Assembly (NCBI RefSeq): GCF_009177095.1
Contig: NZ_AP021861.1
Location: 558,001 to 622,000 of the forward strand
Origin: Lacipirellula parvula
GTDB lineage: Bacteria; Planctomycetota; Planctomycetia; Pirellulales; Lacipirellulaceae
Length of the DNA: 64,000 bases
Direction: 5' to 3'
Under the pieces are notes generated by a model. That model had not been told where the DNA came from and searched no databases. It saw nothing but the letters and a program-made list of their open reading frames with translations. Positions 17,667-26,677 of the stretch are shown piece after piece. Both the position numbers and the translations under genes were made by a program. Positions within the stretch are counted from its first letter, which is position 1, and each line of letters begins with the position of its first letter.

Positions 17667-19100
17667 ATGAAGATTCACCAAGCCCTTTACGCCCTGCTAG
17701 CCTGCCTGCCGGCGCTCCCCGTCCTGCATGCGGCCGAGCAGCCCAACGTCATCGTCATCCTTGCCGACGATATGGGCTACGCCGATCTTACCTGCTTCGG
17801 CGCCGTCGACATGGACACGCCGAATCTCGACCGCATGGCCGAGCAAGGGATGCGGCTCACCAACTTCCACACCGCCGCGCCCACCTGCACCGCGTCGCGG
17901 GCTGCCTTCATGACCGGCTGCTACCCGGTGCGCGTTGGCATGGGCGACGTGATCGCGCCTCGCGCCGATGGGACTGTTTCGCCAAGTCGCGTGCTCTGGC
18001 CGAACTCGCCGTTCGGCATCAGCGCTGACGAAGTCCTCATCCCTGAAGTACTGAAAAAGGTCGGCTACACGACCGGCCTCGTCGGCAAGTGGCATCTCGG
18101 CGATCCGCCGGCATTCAGCCCGGTGAAGCATGGCTTCGACGAGTTCTTCGGCGTCTACTTCAGCAACGACATGAAGCCATATCGTTACTACCGCAACGAC
18201 GACCTACTTGAAGAGCCGATCGAACGCGACCTCCAAACAAAGCGCTACACTACCGAAGCGGTCGACTTCATCAAACGCCACAAGGACGGACCGTTCTTCC
18301 TCTACCTCGCCCACGCGATGCCGCACATCCCGCTGGCGGCCTCGCCCGAGTTCCGCGGCAAGAGCAAGCGCGGCCTGTACGGCGACGCGGTGAGCGAAGT
18401 CGATTGGAGCGTCGGCCAAGTCTTCGAGACGCTCAAAGAACTCGGCATCGACGACAACACGCTCGTGATCTTCAGCTCCGACAACGGCGGCTGGTTAATG
18501 CGTGGCGAAGAAGGCGGACTCAACACTCCTCTCCGCGGCGGTAAAGGCGGGACCTACGAAGGGGGACTCAACGTCCCGACGATCGCCTGGTTCCCCGGCA
18601 AGGTGCCGGCCGGCTCCGAGTGCAAGAAGCTCGCCTCGCAAATGGACCTGCTGCCGACCTTCGCCGCGCTTGCCGGCGGCGAGACGCCGCAAGATCGCAT
18701 CATCGACGGCCACGACATTACGCCGCTGCTGTACGGCGAGAAAGACGCCAAGTCGCCGTGGGAAGCGTACTTTTACTACTTCGGCAACGAACTCCACGGC
18801 GTCCGCAGCGGCAAGTGGAAGTTTCGTGCGAAGAACGTCCTTAAGAACGAGAACATTTACTACGGCCTGTGGCGCGACACGGAAATGGGCGACTCGCCCA
18901 TGCCGCCTGCGCTGTACGACCTATCGCGCGACATCGCCGAGACCAAATCAGTCCTCGATAACCACCCGAATATCGCCAAGCGGATGCGTGGCTACATGGA
19001 TCAGGCCCGCAACGACCTGGGCGATTCGCTCACTGACGTGAAGCCCACGAACGTCCGCGAAATCGGCCGCCAAGAGGTGAAGAGGGATTTCCCCAAGTAG
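17667..19100 (+). CDS. Sulfatase (arylsulfatase A-like), secreted
   Basis: 477 residues. Signal peptide in residues 1-22 (ALYALLACLPALPVLHA). Metal site ILADDMGYADLTCFG, formylglycine motif CTASR (Cys74), then VGKWHLGDPPAFSPVKHGFD and FSSDNGGWLMRGEEGG. The last two and the overall length fit the arylsulfatase A group acting on sulfated carbohydrates. Its stop codon TAG is the first three bases of the 'CGGGTC' repeat that follows. Confidence 0.93.
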   Translation: MKIHQALYALLACLPALPVLHAAEQPNVIVILADDMGYADLTCFGAVDMDTPNLDRMAEQGMRLTNFHTAAPTCTASRAAFMTGCYPVRVGMGDVIAPRADGTVSPSRVLWPNSPFGISADEVLIPEVLKKVGYTTGLVGKWHLGDPPAFSPVKHGFDEFFGVYFSNDMKPYRYYRNDDLLEEPIERDLQTKRYTTEAVDFIKRHKDGPFFLYLAHAMPHIPLAASPEFRGKSKRGLYGDAVSEVDWSVGQVFETLKELGIDDNTLVIFSSDNGGWLMRGEEGGLNTPLRGGKGGTYEGGLNVPTIAWFPGKVPAGSECKKLASQMDLLPTFAALAGGETPQDRIIDGHDITPLLYGEKDAKSPWEAYFYYFGNELHGVRSGKWKFRAKNVLKNENIYYGLWRDTEMGDSPMPPALYDLSRDIAETKSVLDNHPNIAKRMRGYMDQARNDLGDSLTDVKPTNVREIGRQEVKRDFPK

Positions 19101-19126
19101 CCGCCGGTCAACGACCGGCCGGAGCG
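19098..19126 (+). repeat. 'TAGCCGCGGGTCAACGACCC' repeat, copy 1
   Basis: 29-base element TAGCCGCCGGTCAACGACCG followed by GCCGGAGCG. The core is a hairpin (CCGGTC, AAC loop, GACCGG). Its TAG is the stop codon of the sulfatase gene. Confidence 0.85.
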
Positions 19127-19152
19127 GCGCTCAAGCGACTCGCACCAAACGA

Positions 19153-19189
19153 ACAAAGGCGGAATCACCCTTAGTGGTTCCGCCTTTGT
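19153..19189. terminator. Bidirectional intrinsic terminator
   Basis: Perfect 12-bp stem, ACAAAGGCGGAA at 19153-19164 and TTCCGCCTTTGT at 19178-19189, with a 13-base loop, lying between convergent genes. A-rich sequence precedes it and CTTTGTTG follows it. It would serve the sulfatase on one side and the small membrane protein on the other. Confidence 0.75.
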
Positions 19190-19238
19190 CTTTGTTGATC
19201 GGTGCGCGCACTTGATCGGCTTGCAGCGTTGCGATCTC

Positions 19239-19267
19239 CGCTCCGGCGGCTCGTTGAGCCGCGGCTA
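19239..19267 (-). repeat. 'TAGCCGCGGGTCAACGACCC' repeat, copy 2
   Basis: Minus-strand copy with a compensating stem change (CGGCTC, AAC, GAGCCG). It lies one base beyond the TAA of the membrane protein gene at 19269. The compensating change indicates that the hairpin, not the exact sequence, is kept. Confidence 0.82.
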
Positions 19268-19268
19268 C

Positions 19269-19874
19269 TTATTCGCTGGGGTCGGTCGCGCGACCGAGTC
19301 CTTCCGGCGGCGTGGCGTCGATCGGTTCGGCAGTCTTCGGCGCTCCCGCCCCGCGGCCAAGTTCATACGCCACGAGCGCTCCGATTGCTATCCACACGAA
19401 CTGCCACGGATTGAGATCAGAGGCGCGCGTTTGCATCGTCCCCATGCCGCCAAGCGCAGGGTTCGCCGTTTCTTGGGGCGTCTCCACCGGTTCTTGAGCA
19501 GTGGCGGCCGCGCCGTCCGCCGCTTCGTCACCAGTCGCCTCGTCGACGGCCGTTGTAGCAGGCTTCGCCGCGATCGAGACATCCCGCTTCTTCATGATTT
19601 CGGCGATCACCACCGTGCTGCCATAGATCGCCGCAAGCGCGACGATGCCGGAGATGGCGCCGCGGAGGTAGCTCCGCTCCATGTGCTGCCGATTCGCTTG
19701 CCGGACGCCGACGCCGGTTAGCAGTCCGATGATGATCGCGAACCACGACGCTTCGATCGGTTTGCCGAGCAGGCCGGTCTCCAGCAACGTGTGCAGGCCC
19801 ACGCCCACGGCCGCTCCCACGATTCCGCCCAGCAGAGTCGGACCCACGCCCATCGCGACCACCTTTGAGGGCAA
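19269..19874 (-). CDS. Small membrane protein of unknown function
   Basis: 201 residues. The start could also be the internal ATG at 19853 (MGVGPTLLGG). Two Gly-rich membrane segments come first (LLGGIVGAAVGVGLHTLL and SWFAIIIGLLTGVGV), then RGAISGIVALAAIYGSTVVIAEI. An acidic Ala/Glu/Thr-rich linker (residues ~105-150) follows, then one more membrane helix (FVWIAIGALVAYELGRG) and an acidic Pro-containing tail. The Gly-zipper look recalls small channel-like or stress membrane proteins, but I do not recognise the family. It is convergent with the sulfatase at 17667. Confidence 0.65.
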   Translation of the reverse strand: MPSKVVAMGVGPTLLGGIVGAAVGVGLHTLLETGLLGKPIEASWFAIIIGLLTGVGVRQANRQHMERSYLRGAISGIVALAAIYGSTVVIAEIMKKRDVSIAAKPATTAVDEATGDEAADGAAATAQEPVETPQETANPALGGMGTMQTRASDLNPWQFVWIAIGALVAYELGRGAGAPKTAEPIDATPPEGLGRATDPSE

Positions 19875-20063
19875 CCCTCAATCGAGAAGAGGCCTCCGGC
19901 GCCGCGAGCCCCGTCATCCGCGGTTCGCCCCCGAAGGTCGCCGCTGATTCTAGGGACTAGTAAGGACTTACGTCAAACTTTTCCGCCGTTTGGGGCCCGT
20001 TTCGCACCCCCCGCCGAGCCGCTAAAATCAAGGATTCGCTTGCCCTCGCCGGTGGGCGGTAAA

Positions 20064-20376
20064 GTCTCTCGCAAAGACGCAAAGACGCAAAGACGCAAAG
20101 ACGCAAAGACGCAAAGACGCAAAGAAGAATAGGGAAATGCGTTTAACCACGAAACACACGAAAGGAACGAAATAAGAAGTTAGAGATAGATGCCAGCGCG
20201 GCGGCGGCGAGCAGTGAATGCCGCTCTCGGTTTTTTTATTTCTCAATTTTTATCCACCCTTTCGTCCTTTTCGTGTGTTTCGTGGTTAATCCTCTCCCGA
20301 ACGTCCGAGCGAGCACGAACGCAACGCATTCTCTGCGTTCGTCCTCTGCGCCTTAGCGCCTTTGCGAGAAATAATT
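20064..20376. repeat. Nested inverted repeats with an 8-bp tandem array
   Basis: Outer left arm: seven tandem copies of GCAAAGAC from 20071 to about 20126 (last copy imperfect). Inner left arm: CCACGAAACACACGAAAGGA at ~20150. Inner right arm: TCCTTTTCGTGTGTTTCGTGG near 20266-20286. Outer right arm: CTCTGCGCCTTAGCGCCTTTGCGAGA near 20343-20370. So two different repeat families are nested symmetrically around a ~90-base centre, all upstream of leuB. The region 19875-20422 holds no convincing gene. Confidence 0.82.
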
Positions 20377-20422
20377 TCTTCGCCTTCCAACTCACACGAC
20401 AACCATTCAACGGAAAGTAGCA

Positions 20423-21484
20423 ATGAACATCGCAGTCATCGGCGGCGACGGCACCGGACCTGAAGTAGCGGCCGAGGGCGTCAAAGTCCTCAAGGCAGTC
20501 GCCAAGCTCGAAGGCTTCGACAAAGACCTGAAGCTCACCGACCTTGACTGGGGCGGCGACCGCTACCTGAAGACCGGCGAAGCCCTCCCCGCCGACGCTC
20601 TCGACCAGCTCCGCAAGTTCGACTGCATCCTCCTCGGCGCCGTCGGCCACCCCGACGTGAAGCCAGGCATCCTCGAGCGCAAGCTGCTGCTCGACCTTCG
20701 CTTCGGTCTCGACCAGTACATCAACCTCCGCCCGGTGAAGTTGTTCCCCGGCGTCGAGTGCCCCATCAAGGGCAAGACTCCCGAGGACATCGACTTCGTC
20801 GTCGTTCGCGAGAACACCGAAGATCTCTACTGCGGCGTCCAGGGCTTCATGCACAAGGGCACGCCGAGCGAAGTCGCGACCCAAACCGCTCTCTACACCC
20901 GCAAGGGTTGCGAGCGGGCGATCCGCTACGCCTTCGAGCTTTGCAAGAAGCGTAACAACCCGAAGGGGAAGAAGCTCACGCTGGTCGCGAAGACCAACGT
21001 GATCCTCAGTCACGACCTCTGGTGGCGCACGTTCCAGGAAGTCGGCGCCGAGTATCCGGACATCGAGAAGGACTACAACCACGTCGATGCCTGCTGTATG
21101 TGGATTGTCAAGAACCCTGAGTACTACGACGTGATCGTCACGACGAACATGTTCGGCGACATCATCACCGACCTCAGCGGCATCATCCAAGGCGGCATGG
21201 GCGTCGCCGCCGGCGGCAACATCAACCCCGACAAGGGGGGCGTGAGCATGTTCGAGCCGATGGGCGGCAGCGCGCCGAAGTACACCGGCACGGGCAAGAT
21301 CAACCCGATCGCCGCCATCAACGCCGTGAGCATGCTGCTCGACCAGCAAGGCCACCCGAAGGCCGCAAAGCGCGTGATGGACGCGATCATGAAGGTGACC
21401 GCGACGAAGATGAAGAGCCAGAACGCGGGGAAGATGGGCTACACGACGAGCGAAGTCGGCGATTTGGTCGTCGAAGCGCTGTAG
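20423..21484 (+). CDS. leuB: 3-isopropylmalate dehydrogenase
   Basis: 353 residues. The family's nucleotide and substrate motifs are in order: IGGDGTGPEV at the N-terminus, LLLDLRFGLDQYINLRPVKL (arginines that bind the malate moiety), VVVRENTEDLYCG, the Lys of LVAKTNVI, and the metal/cofactor region TTNMFGDIITDLSGIIQGGMG and GGSAPKYTGTGKINPIA. The LRPVKL loop and small size favour isopropylmalate over isocitrate as substrate, so it should make 2-oxoisocaproate in leucine synthesis. A tartrate-dehydrogenase-like role cannot be excluded. A strong terminator follows. Confidence 0.85.
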   Translation: MNIAVIGGDGTGPEVAAEGVKVLKAVAKLEGFDKDLKLTDLDWGGDRYLKTGEALPADALDQLRKFDCILLGAVGHPDVKPGILERKLLLDLRFGLDQYINLRPVKLFPGVECPIKGKTPEDIDFVVVRENTEDLYCGVQGFMHKGTPSEVATQTALYTRKGCERAIRYAFELCKKRNNPKGKKLTLVAKTNVILSHDLWWRTFQEVGAEYPDIEKDYNHVDACCMWIVKNPEYYDVIVTTNMFGDIITDLSGIIQGGMGVAAGGNINPDKGGVSMFEPMGGSAPKYTGTGKINPIAAINAVSMLLDQQGHPKAAKRVMDAIMKVTATKMKSQNAGKMGYTTSEVGDLVVEAL

Positions 21485-21533
21485 TCGTTCATCACGTTGC
21501 GATAACGCGTTCTCAATCCGAACCGCTCACTAG

Positions 21534-21562
21534 CCCCCGGCCCTCCAGGCCGGGGGTTTTTT
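21534..21562 (+). terminator. Intrinsic terminator of leuB
   Basis: Perfect 9-bp stem, CCCCCGGCC at 21534-21542 and GGCCGGGGG at 21548-21556, with a 5-base loop (CTCCA), followed at once by six T residues (21557-21562). A textbook Rho-independent terminator, 50 bases past the stop. Confidence 0.93.
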
Positions 21563-21649
21563 GTTTCCCTCTTCAGGGCATGGTCAGTCGCTCCTCAGCG
21601 GAGGATGACTTCGCGAAGTGTGCGCCACGAGGTTATCGACGTTAGCCGA

Positions 21650-22144
21650 TCACAGCGCCACCTTCGCATGAATCTTCGTATCCCCTTCCACATCAGGCCG
21701 CGTGCCGCTGAGGTACGCCTTCCCCGCCTCGATGAGGTACTTGATCCCGCTCGCTCCGCTGTTGTCCCAGTACTCGCCCGTCTCGCCCTGCACTTTCAAT
21801 AGCACGAGATGCGGATCGTTCTTCCCGCCGGGGAACCACACCTTCCACGCCTCGTTCCATAGCTCTTCGACCTTGCGGCTATCCTTCACGAGCGCCGCCT
21901 TGCCGCTGATCGAGACGAACTTCAGCGACGATTGCATCGCGACGTTCACGTGATGATCGGTGTTGATCTCGTCGATCTTTCCCGAATCGTCCTGCGTGAG
22001 AAACCAGAGCGTTCCGTCGGCGTCGAGTCCTGCCACAGCCATCGGCCGCGACCGCAACGCCCCATCGGGCCGCCGCGTGACCAACATGGCGGCGTCGAAG
22101 TCGTCGAGCAGTTCCCGAAGTTTGTCATCGGCGGCGGCAGTCAT
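21650..22144 (-). CDS. Pyridoxamine 5'-phosphate oxidase-like (general stress protein 26 type) flavoprotein
   Basis: 164 residues from the ATG at 22144, which has GGAG eight bases upstream; a start at 22207 would add 21 residues without such support. The split-barrel features are FDAAMLVTRRPDGALRSRPMAV, GTLWFLTQDDSGKIDEI, NVNVAMQ-like HHVNVAMQSSLKFVSISGKAAL, and the C-terminal WFPGGKNDPHLVLLKVQGETGEYWD. These match the general stress protein family that binds FMN or F420. The role is probably redox or detoxification. It stands alone, convergent with leuB. Confidence 0.85.
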   Translation of the reverse strand: MTAAADDKLRELLDDFDAAMLVTRRPDGALRSRPMAVAGLDADGTLWFLTQDDSGKIDEINTDHHVNVAMQSSLKFVSISGKAALVKDSRKVEELWNEAWKVWFPGGKNDPHLVLLKVQGETGEYWDNSGASGIKYLIEAGKAYLSGTRPDVEGDTKIHAKVAL

Positions 22145-22395
22145 GGCGATTTCTCCCGCGGGAGTGAGCGAGTTCAGTCCATCTTGGTCGAGACGGAAAA
22201 GAGTCAAAGCAAATCGCGGGCCACGCTCCGTACCTCAAACGTTCATCGCCAAAAACGCCGCCGCATTCCCCCCTTTTCGGATGGGCTGATATACTGTCTT
22301 GGCTAGCTTCATTTTCGCTCCCAGGCGTGCCTCGTGGCGCTGGGTCTTCCTTGTGAAACAGTTGAAAAACGCTCTTCTCGAACGGTGCGGAGTCG

Positions 22396-24900
22396 ATGGC
22401 TCACCCAACGCGACCTCCTCTTTCAGATCAGCCGCATCCTCCCCATGCACCGTCAGGCATGTCGTCGAAGAAGATCGCCGCGATTGTTTCCGCCGTTTTG
22501 CTGTCCATCGTGCTGGCTTACTTGCAAGAGGTCTACGTCAGCCGCAGCTTGAGGAACTCGTGGGCGCCGCAAGAAGCAAAGCCCGCTCCCGGCGGCAATC
22601 GCGGACGACAAGCGAACAATTCGCCCGCGCCGCCCGCCCGCGACAACTCTCCTCGCTTCGACGCCTGGGATGCGGATCATCTGCCGCTGATGAAGAGCTC
22701 CTACTCTGCGGCGCCGATCAACCGGAATCTGCTGCTGGGGTCGGTCGAGAAAATCGAGGGGTTGGACGTGCAGCGACTCGATTTCCAGCTTCCCCGTCTT
22801 CATCTGTGCGCCTGGAGTTCCGACGGTAAGACGCTGTATGTCGCCGATGAAGATGGAGTGCTGCGCATCGATGCGACCACCTGGCAGGCGACGCATCGGT
22901 TGGATCTCTCGAGTGCGAACGCGCCGATCAAAGGCGTGGCGCTAACCTCCGAGGGGGTCGTGGTGGCGATGCGTGCGGTGAACGCCGACAACTGGGAAAT
23001 GCCGACCCCCAATGGCCAGCGGATGATCCGAATCGACCCGCGCACGGGCCGCCCTCCCGAGACGCGCAGCTTTCGGCTGCTTGTCGTCGCCGATCCGGAC
23101 AACCTGCAGGTCGTGCGGCAATTCATTGGCCCGTCGAGCAAATTAGCCGGAGCTCCTAACTCGCCGGTGGTTTGCGTCAGCGAAGTCGATGAGCCCGCAA
23201 AGTTAGTGGATCTGCGCACCGGCGAGGTTCTTGATCAATCGCAAGGGCGGGCGAATGAAACTGATGCCTATGTTCCCCAAATCACTGGCTTTGACGATGT
23301 GATGATGTCGCCGGACGGGGCGAAGCTTTATTACACGGCGTCGCGAAACGGCGTTTTTGAGACGGACGTCTCAGCAGGAACGTTCGGCCCAACTCGCGAG
23401 TTGGAGCCGTCGGCGGACATGATGAGCAACGTTCCATTCGAACATCAGTTGCTTCGCCTATCGCACGACGGGCGACATCTCGCCGTGAACGTCGGCGATT
23501 CTCTGCATGAGGGCGGATACTCGATTATCGATACTGCGGGCGATGGTCGCGATGTGGAGCACCATTTGATCGCCACCCGCAGCACGGCATTCGCATTCGC
23601 CGGACCTGCGAATCGTCGAGTGGCCAATTCCAACGTGATGGAAGGAATCAACGCGAACGACTTGCAGTGGGTCGATTACGACCTCGTGATCTTGTCGGAA
23701 TACGGCAAGCCGTCCGAGCTGCGTCAGCTGTCGAAAGCCGGAACACTGGCGGAAGCGACGATGCTCGGCGTGCCCACTGCCGACTACGTTCTCATGGATT
23801 CGGGCCACGAGCCCACGGTGCTCGTGAAGCTACCCGCCGGTGCGTCGACCAAAAAAATCGCGAGGCGCCCCACTGCCCTGCGCGGCGAAAGCCCCGACGA
23901 GCCGCGGAGATTTGCAGTGCGGAAATCTGAGAATTCTTGGGGTCCGCCGCCGCTGCTGACGGTTGCCGCTCTCCCTGGTTCGTCGATTTCGCTGTCGGAG
24001 CACGGAGATTGGCTCTATCTCGTTTCGCGAGACGGCGTTCTCAGCGCGTTCAATACGACGACCTTAGAGGAGATTCGTCGCGTTCAACTCGGCTCTCCTC
24101 CGTCGGGAGGTCGTTTTACGCTCTACCCGACGGCGTCCGGACTGCTGGTGGAACATGGCGCGCCTAATTCTTACGTCCTGCTGAATTACGAAACGCTCGA
24201 TGGAGAAGCCGTTTTGGAACTTCCTCGCGGTCTCATCGCGACGGATCAAGGTTCCAATCTTATCGTCGTCACCAACATGGGGCCCGGGTCGAAAGCTTTA
24301 GAGGCATACGACGTTCGCAGCGGCGAACTCGTTACGCGTCTCACGCCGATACAGTTAGATGCCTTGGAGCCTGCGGCGGCGGACGACATGCCCTATATGG
24401 ATCGCCCCATTCGCGAGCTGAAGTTCGTCGAACAAGGCAAATGGTTCACCTGTCGCTATCGTTTCTGGCATCTCTTCTCCGTTACTGACAGCGAAATGTC
24501 GCACAAGGCGACGCTCGTAGCGCCCGACGACTCCAGCGGTCCCATTCAAGGTTCGATCCATCCAATCCCTGAACGTGATATCTGTTACGTCCAGAAGTAC
24601 AACCTCGAAGTTCACGAGTTTCCCAGCCTCGAAGACACGAAACGAACCGTCGCTCTCGACCGGAAGGACGAGATTGTCATGTACGACGCAGAGGGTCGCA
24701 TCTATTGCCGCCGGCAAGACTCGTTGCTTATGCGCGTCTACGACATGGAAGGCAAGGTCGTGCGGTGGGGGGAAGCCGTGGAAGGGAAGAATTACCCGAT
24801 TGAGCAGGCGATCCCGATGCATGGACGGCCCGAGCGCGTGTTTGTGCTCGTCGACGGATCGTTGTACTGCGTTGATCTCGTCCCTTATGCTCCCAAGTGA
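22396..24900 (+). CDS. Membrane-anchored beta-propeller-like protein, unknown function
   Basis: 834 residues; a start at 22459 (MSSKKIAAIVSAVLL) would put the membrane helix right at the N-terminus and is equally likely. The single helix (KIAAIVSAVLLSIVLAYLQ) is followed by a Pro/Asn-rich linker, then a long beta-rich region with propeller-like words: LHLCAWSSDGKTLYVADEDGVLRID, MMSPDGAKLYYTASRNGVFETD, LLRLSHDGRHLAVNVGD, ISLSEHGDWLYLVSRDGVLSAF. WD40/YVTN-like blades are likely, displayed outside the membrane. No catalytic motif is seen. Neighbours do not suggest a function. Confidence 0.72.
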   Translation: MAHPTRPPLSDQPHPPHAPSGMSSKKIAAIVSAVLLSIVLAYLQEVYVSRSLRNSWAPQEAKPAPGGNRGRQANNSPAPPARDNSPRFDAWDADHLPLMKSSYSAAPINRNLLLGSVEKIEGLDVQRLDFQLPRLHLCAWSSDGKTLYVADEDGVLRIDATTWQATHRLDLSSANAPIKGVALTSEGVVVAMRAVNADNWEMPTPNGQRMIRIDPRTGRPPETRSFRLLVVADPDNLQVVRQFIGPSSKLAGAPNSPVVCVSEVDEPAKLVDLRTGEVLDQSQGRANETDAYVPQITGFDDVMMSPDGAKLYYTASRNGVFETDVSAGTFGPTRELEPSADMMSNVPFEHQLLRLSHDGRHLAVNVGDSLHEGGYSIIDTAGDGRDVEHHLIATRSTAFAFAGPANRRVANSNVMEGINANDLQWVDYDLVILSEYGKPSELRQLSKAGTLAEATMLGVPTADYVLMDSGHEPTVLVKLPAGASTKKIARRPTALRGESPDEPRRFAVRKSENSWGPPPLLTVAALPGSSISLSEHGDWLYLVSRDGVLSAFNTTTLEEIRRVQLGSPPSGGRFTLYPTASGLLVEHGAPNSYVLLNYETLDGEAVLELPRGLIATDQGSNLIVVTNMGPGSKALEAYDVRSGELVTRLTPIQLDALEPAAADDMPYMDRPIRELKFVEQGKWFTCRYRFWHLFSVTDSEMSHKATLVAPDDSSGPIQGSIHPIPERDICYVQKYNLEVHEFPSLEDTKRTVALDRKDEIVMYDAEGRIYCRRQDSLLMRVYDMEGKVVRWGEAVEGKNYPIEQAIPMHGRPERVFVLVDGSLYCVDLVPYAPK

Positions 24901-24943
24901 CGCGGTCTTTAGAATCGTCGCCGACGACGATGTGCGGCATGAT

Positions 24944-25102
24944 TTAGCCTCGCCCCGCCGCCTCTAGCGTTGCCAGATCGAGCTTATTCATCTGAAACAG
25001 CGCCACCATCACCCGCCCCGTCTTCGCCTTATCGGGCCCGCTCGCCAATTTCTCAAGCGCCCTCGGTACAACCTGCCACGACAGCTCGACCCCTTCCGTC
25101 GC
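24944..25102 (-). pseudogene. C-terminal remnant of a PhnB-like VOC protein
   Basis: Reading the minus strand from 25102 gives ATEGVELSWQVVPRALEKLA, then a TGRVMVALFQMNKLDL segment and a stop (TAA at 24944-24946). This matches the well-known end of PhnB/3-demethylubiquinone methyltransferase-like VOC proteins (SWQ-V-P, RVM-A-M, KLDIA-L). An in-frame TAA lies just upstream at 25103-25105, and neither the start nor the rest of the domain is present. So it is a truncated, dead gene of about 52 codons. Confidence 0.75.
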
Positions 25103-25114
25103 TTAGTATCGGTC

Positions 25115-25155
25115 AAAAAAATCGGCCCGTCGGATCGACGATCTGACGGGCCGAT
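25115..25155 (-). terminator. Intrinsic terminator of the RTX-like surface protein gene
   Basis: On the minus strand, an 11-bp perfect stem (ATCGGCCCGTC at 25145-25155 with its partner at 25121-25131) is followed by a run of seven T (complement of 25115-25121). It lies 26 bases beyond the stop codon of the gene at 25181. Confidence 0.9.
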
Positions 25156-25180
25156 GAACACATTAGACTGCCATTCAAGC

Positions 25181-26677
25181 TCAATGCTTGGCCAGCGTGG
25201 CTGATTGAACGCTGTACACGTTGTCGAGCACCCACTGCGGCCGGCCGTTGATGTATTCCCAACCGGTTTGGAACAGCTGATCGACCGCCGAGGGCGAGAG
25301 CCGACGTAAGCTGTCGACGCCAGCGCCGCCGTCGAGGGTGAGCTTCTTCGCCCGCAGGTGGGCGATCGTCATGTTGTCGTTACCTTCGCCCATGCGGATC
25401 TCGGCCGTTTCGTACAGGAAGCCCGCGGCGAAGCCGGTGTCGTTGCCGGCGCCTGCGTCGACGATCACGTAGCCGCCCCAGTTGCCGGCGGTCAGGCTGA
25501 ACTGATCGTCGCCGCCGCCCAGCCAGATGTATGTCGCGAAACCAACCTGGCCGATCGGAATCGTCACCTTGTCGGCGTCGGTCTCGGCCAGCGAATCGTA
25601 CGTTTGGATGATGAGCGAGCCGTTGATCTCCGGCATCGGATCGCCGACGTCGATCAAGCTCGAATCGAAGTCGACCGTCACGTCATCGGCGCCGGCGCCT
25701 GTGTAGAGCAGCAAGTTGCTCCAGTGCGTCGGGCCGTTGCCGAACTTTGCGGCGGAGATATCGACGACGTCGTCGCCGGCGCCGAGGTAGGCTTGGAAGT
25801 TACTGTTCGTCATGAAGCCGATTCCCGTGAAGTACGGGTCGGTCGAATCGCCGAGCCACAGATTATCGGCGCCGCCGCCGGTGTAGATGCTCACGTCGCC
25901 AGTGACGTAGGTCGGACGCGTGTTGAACGAACTGTCGAGCGCGCTGTCCATCCACACCATGTCGGCGTCGTTCTCGTTGACGTTCGCGTAGGTTTGAATT
26001 CGCAGGTTGCCGAGCAGCGTCGTGCCTTTGATCGAGGCGGTATCGGCGCCGGCGCCGGTGTTGATCGTCAGATTGTCGTCGCCGAGTCCGTCGCCGAGGA
26101 ACGAATTGCTGATGAAGACCCAGTCGTTGCCGACGCCGGTGTTCACGTTGACGGCGCCGCGGGCGTTGAAGCCCCAGCCAAAAAATTGATCGGCGTCCGG
26201 AGGGTCGAACGCGCCGCCGACTCCGCCGATGCCGCCCTTGGCGACCTGAGCCTTCTGGGCGATCACCAAATCGGGGGCGGCCATGTTGATGTTGACGTTG
26301 TTAAAGCTCGGAGCGCTCGATCCGCCGTCGAAGCCGAGGTGCAGCCGATCGTTGCCGGCGCCGAGGTTGACGTTCAAGTCGCCGCTGATCGCGAAGTCTT
26401 GGTACAGCTGCCCGTTGATGCGGCTCAATGAGCCGTCGTTGTTGTTGGCTTCGGCCCCCTGCACTCGCACGATGCCGGGCGATACCTGGTAGATCCGCAC
26501 GCCGTTGTCGAGCCCCGTCGAGCCAAGGGCTTCGTTGATGTAGAGGTTGCCGTTCACGACCGAGGCGGCGACGTCGCCGGCCATCATTTGGCGATTCTCC
26601 AGCATTTCCATGCGGAACCGCGACGGAGCGGACGACGTGGGTTTGTTCGGACGGCGGCGAAGGAGTTTGGAAAACAT
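25181..26677 (-). CDS. Surface protein with LENR N-terminal motif and RTX-like GxGND repeats
   Basis: 498 residues. The N-terminus is basic (FSKLLRRRPNKP) and runs into RMEMLENRQMMAGDV, the planctomycete LE-x-R export-associated motif also seen in two other proteins of this window. The body has about ten beta-roll words: LGAGNDRLHLGF, TGVGNDWVFI, TGAGADTASI, TGGGADNLWLGD, LGAGDDVVDIS, GGGDDQFSL, AGAGNDTG, MGEGNDNMTI, and GGAGVDSL. These resemble calcium-binding RTX repeats, though spaced wider than the 9-residue norm. It is probably extracellular and calcium-binding. AAGG about 8 bases before the ATG supports the start. It is divergent from the thioredoxin gene. Confidence 0.82.
   Translation of the reverse strand: MFSKLLRRRPNKPTSSAPSRFRMEMLENRQMMAGDVAASVVNGNLYINEALGSTGLDNGVRIYQVSPGIVRVQGAEANNNDGSLSRINGQLYQDFAISGDLNVNLGAGNDRLHLGFDGGSSAPSFNNVNINMAAPDLVIAQKAQVAKGGIGGVGGAFDPPDADQFFGWGFNARGAVNVNTGVGNDWVFISNSFLGDGLGDDNLTINTGAGADTASIKGTTLLGNLRIQTYANVNENDADMVWMDSALDSSFNTRPTYVTGDVSIYTGGGADNLWLGDSTDPYFTGIGFMTNSNFQAYLGAGDDVVDISAAKFGNGPTHWSNLLLYTGAGADDVTVDFDSSLIDVGDPMPEINGSLIIQTYDSLAETDADKVTIPIGQVGFATYIWLGGGDDQFSLTAGNWGGYVIVDAGAGNDTGFAAGFLYETAEIRMGEGNDNMTIAHLRAKKLTLDGGAGVDSLRRLSPSAVDQLFQTGWEYINGRPQWVLDNVYSVQSATLAKH

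Noticed and set aside
20071-20126. Possible CRISPR array
   Set aside because: The repeats are 8 bases long, strictly tandem and without spacers; no cas gene is present.
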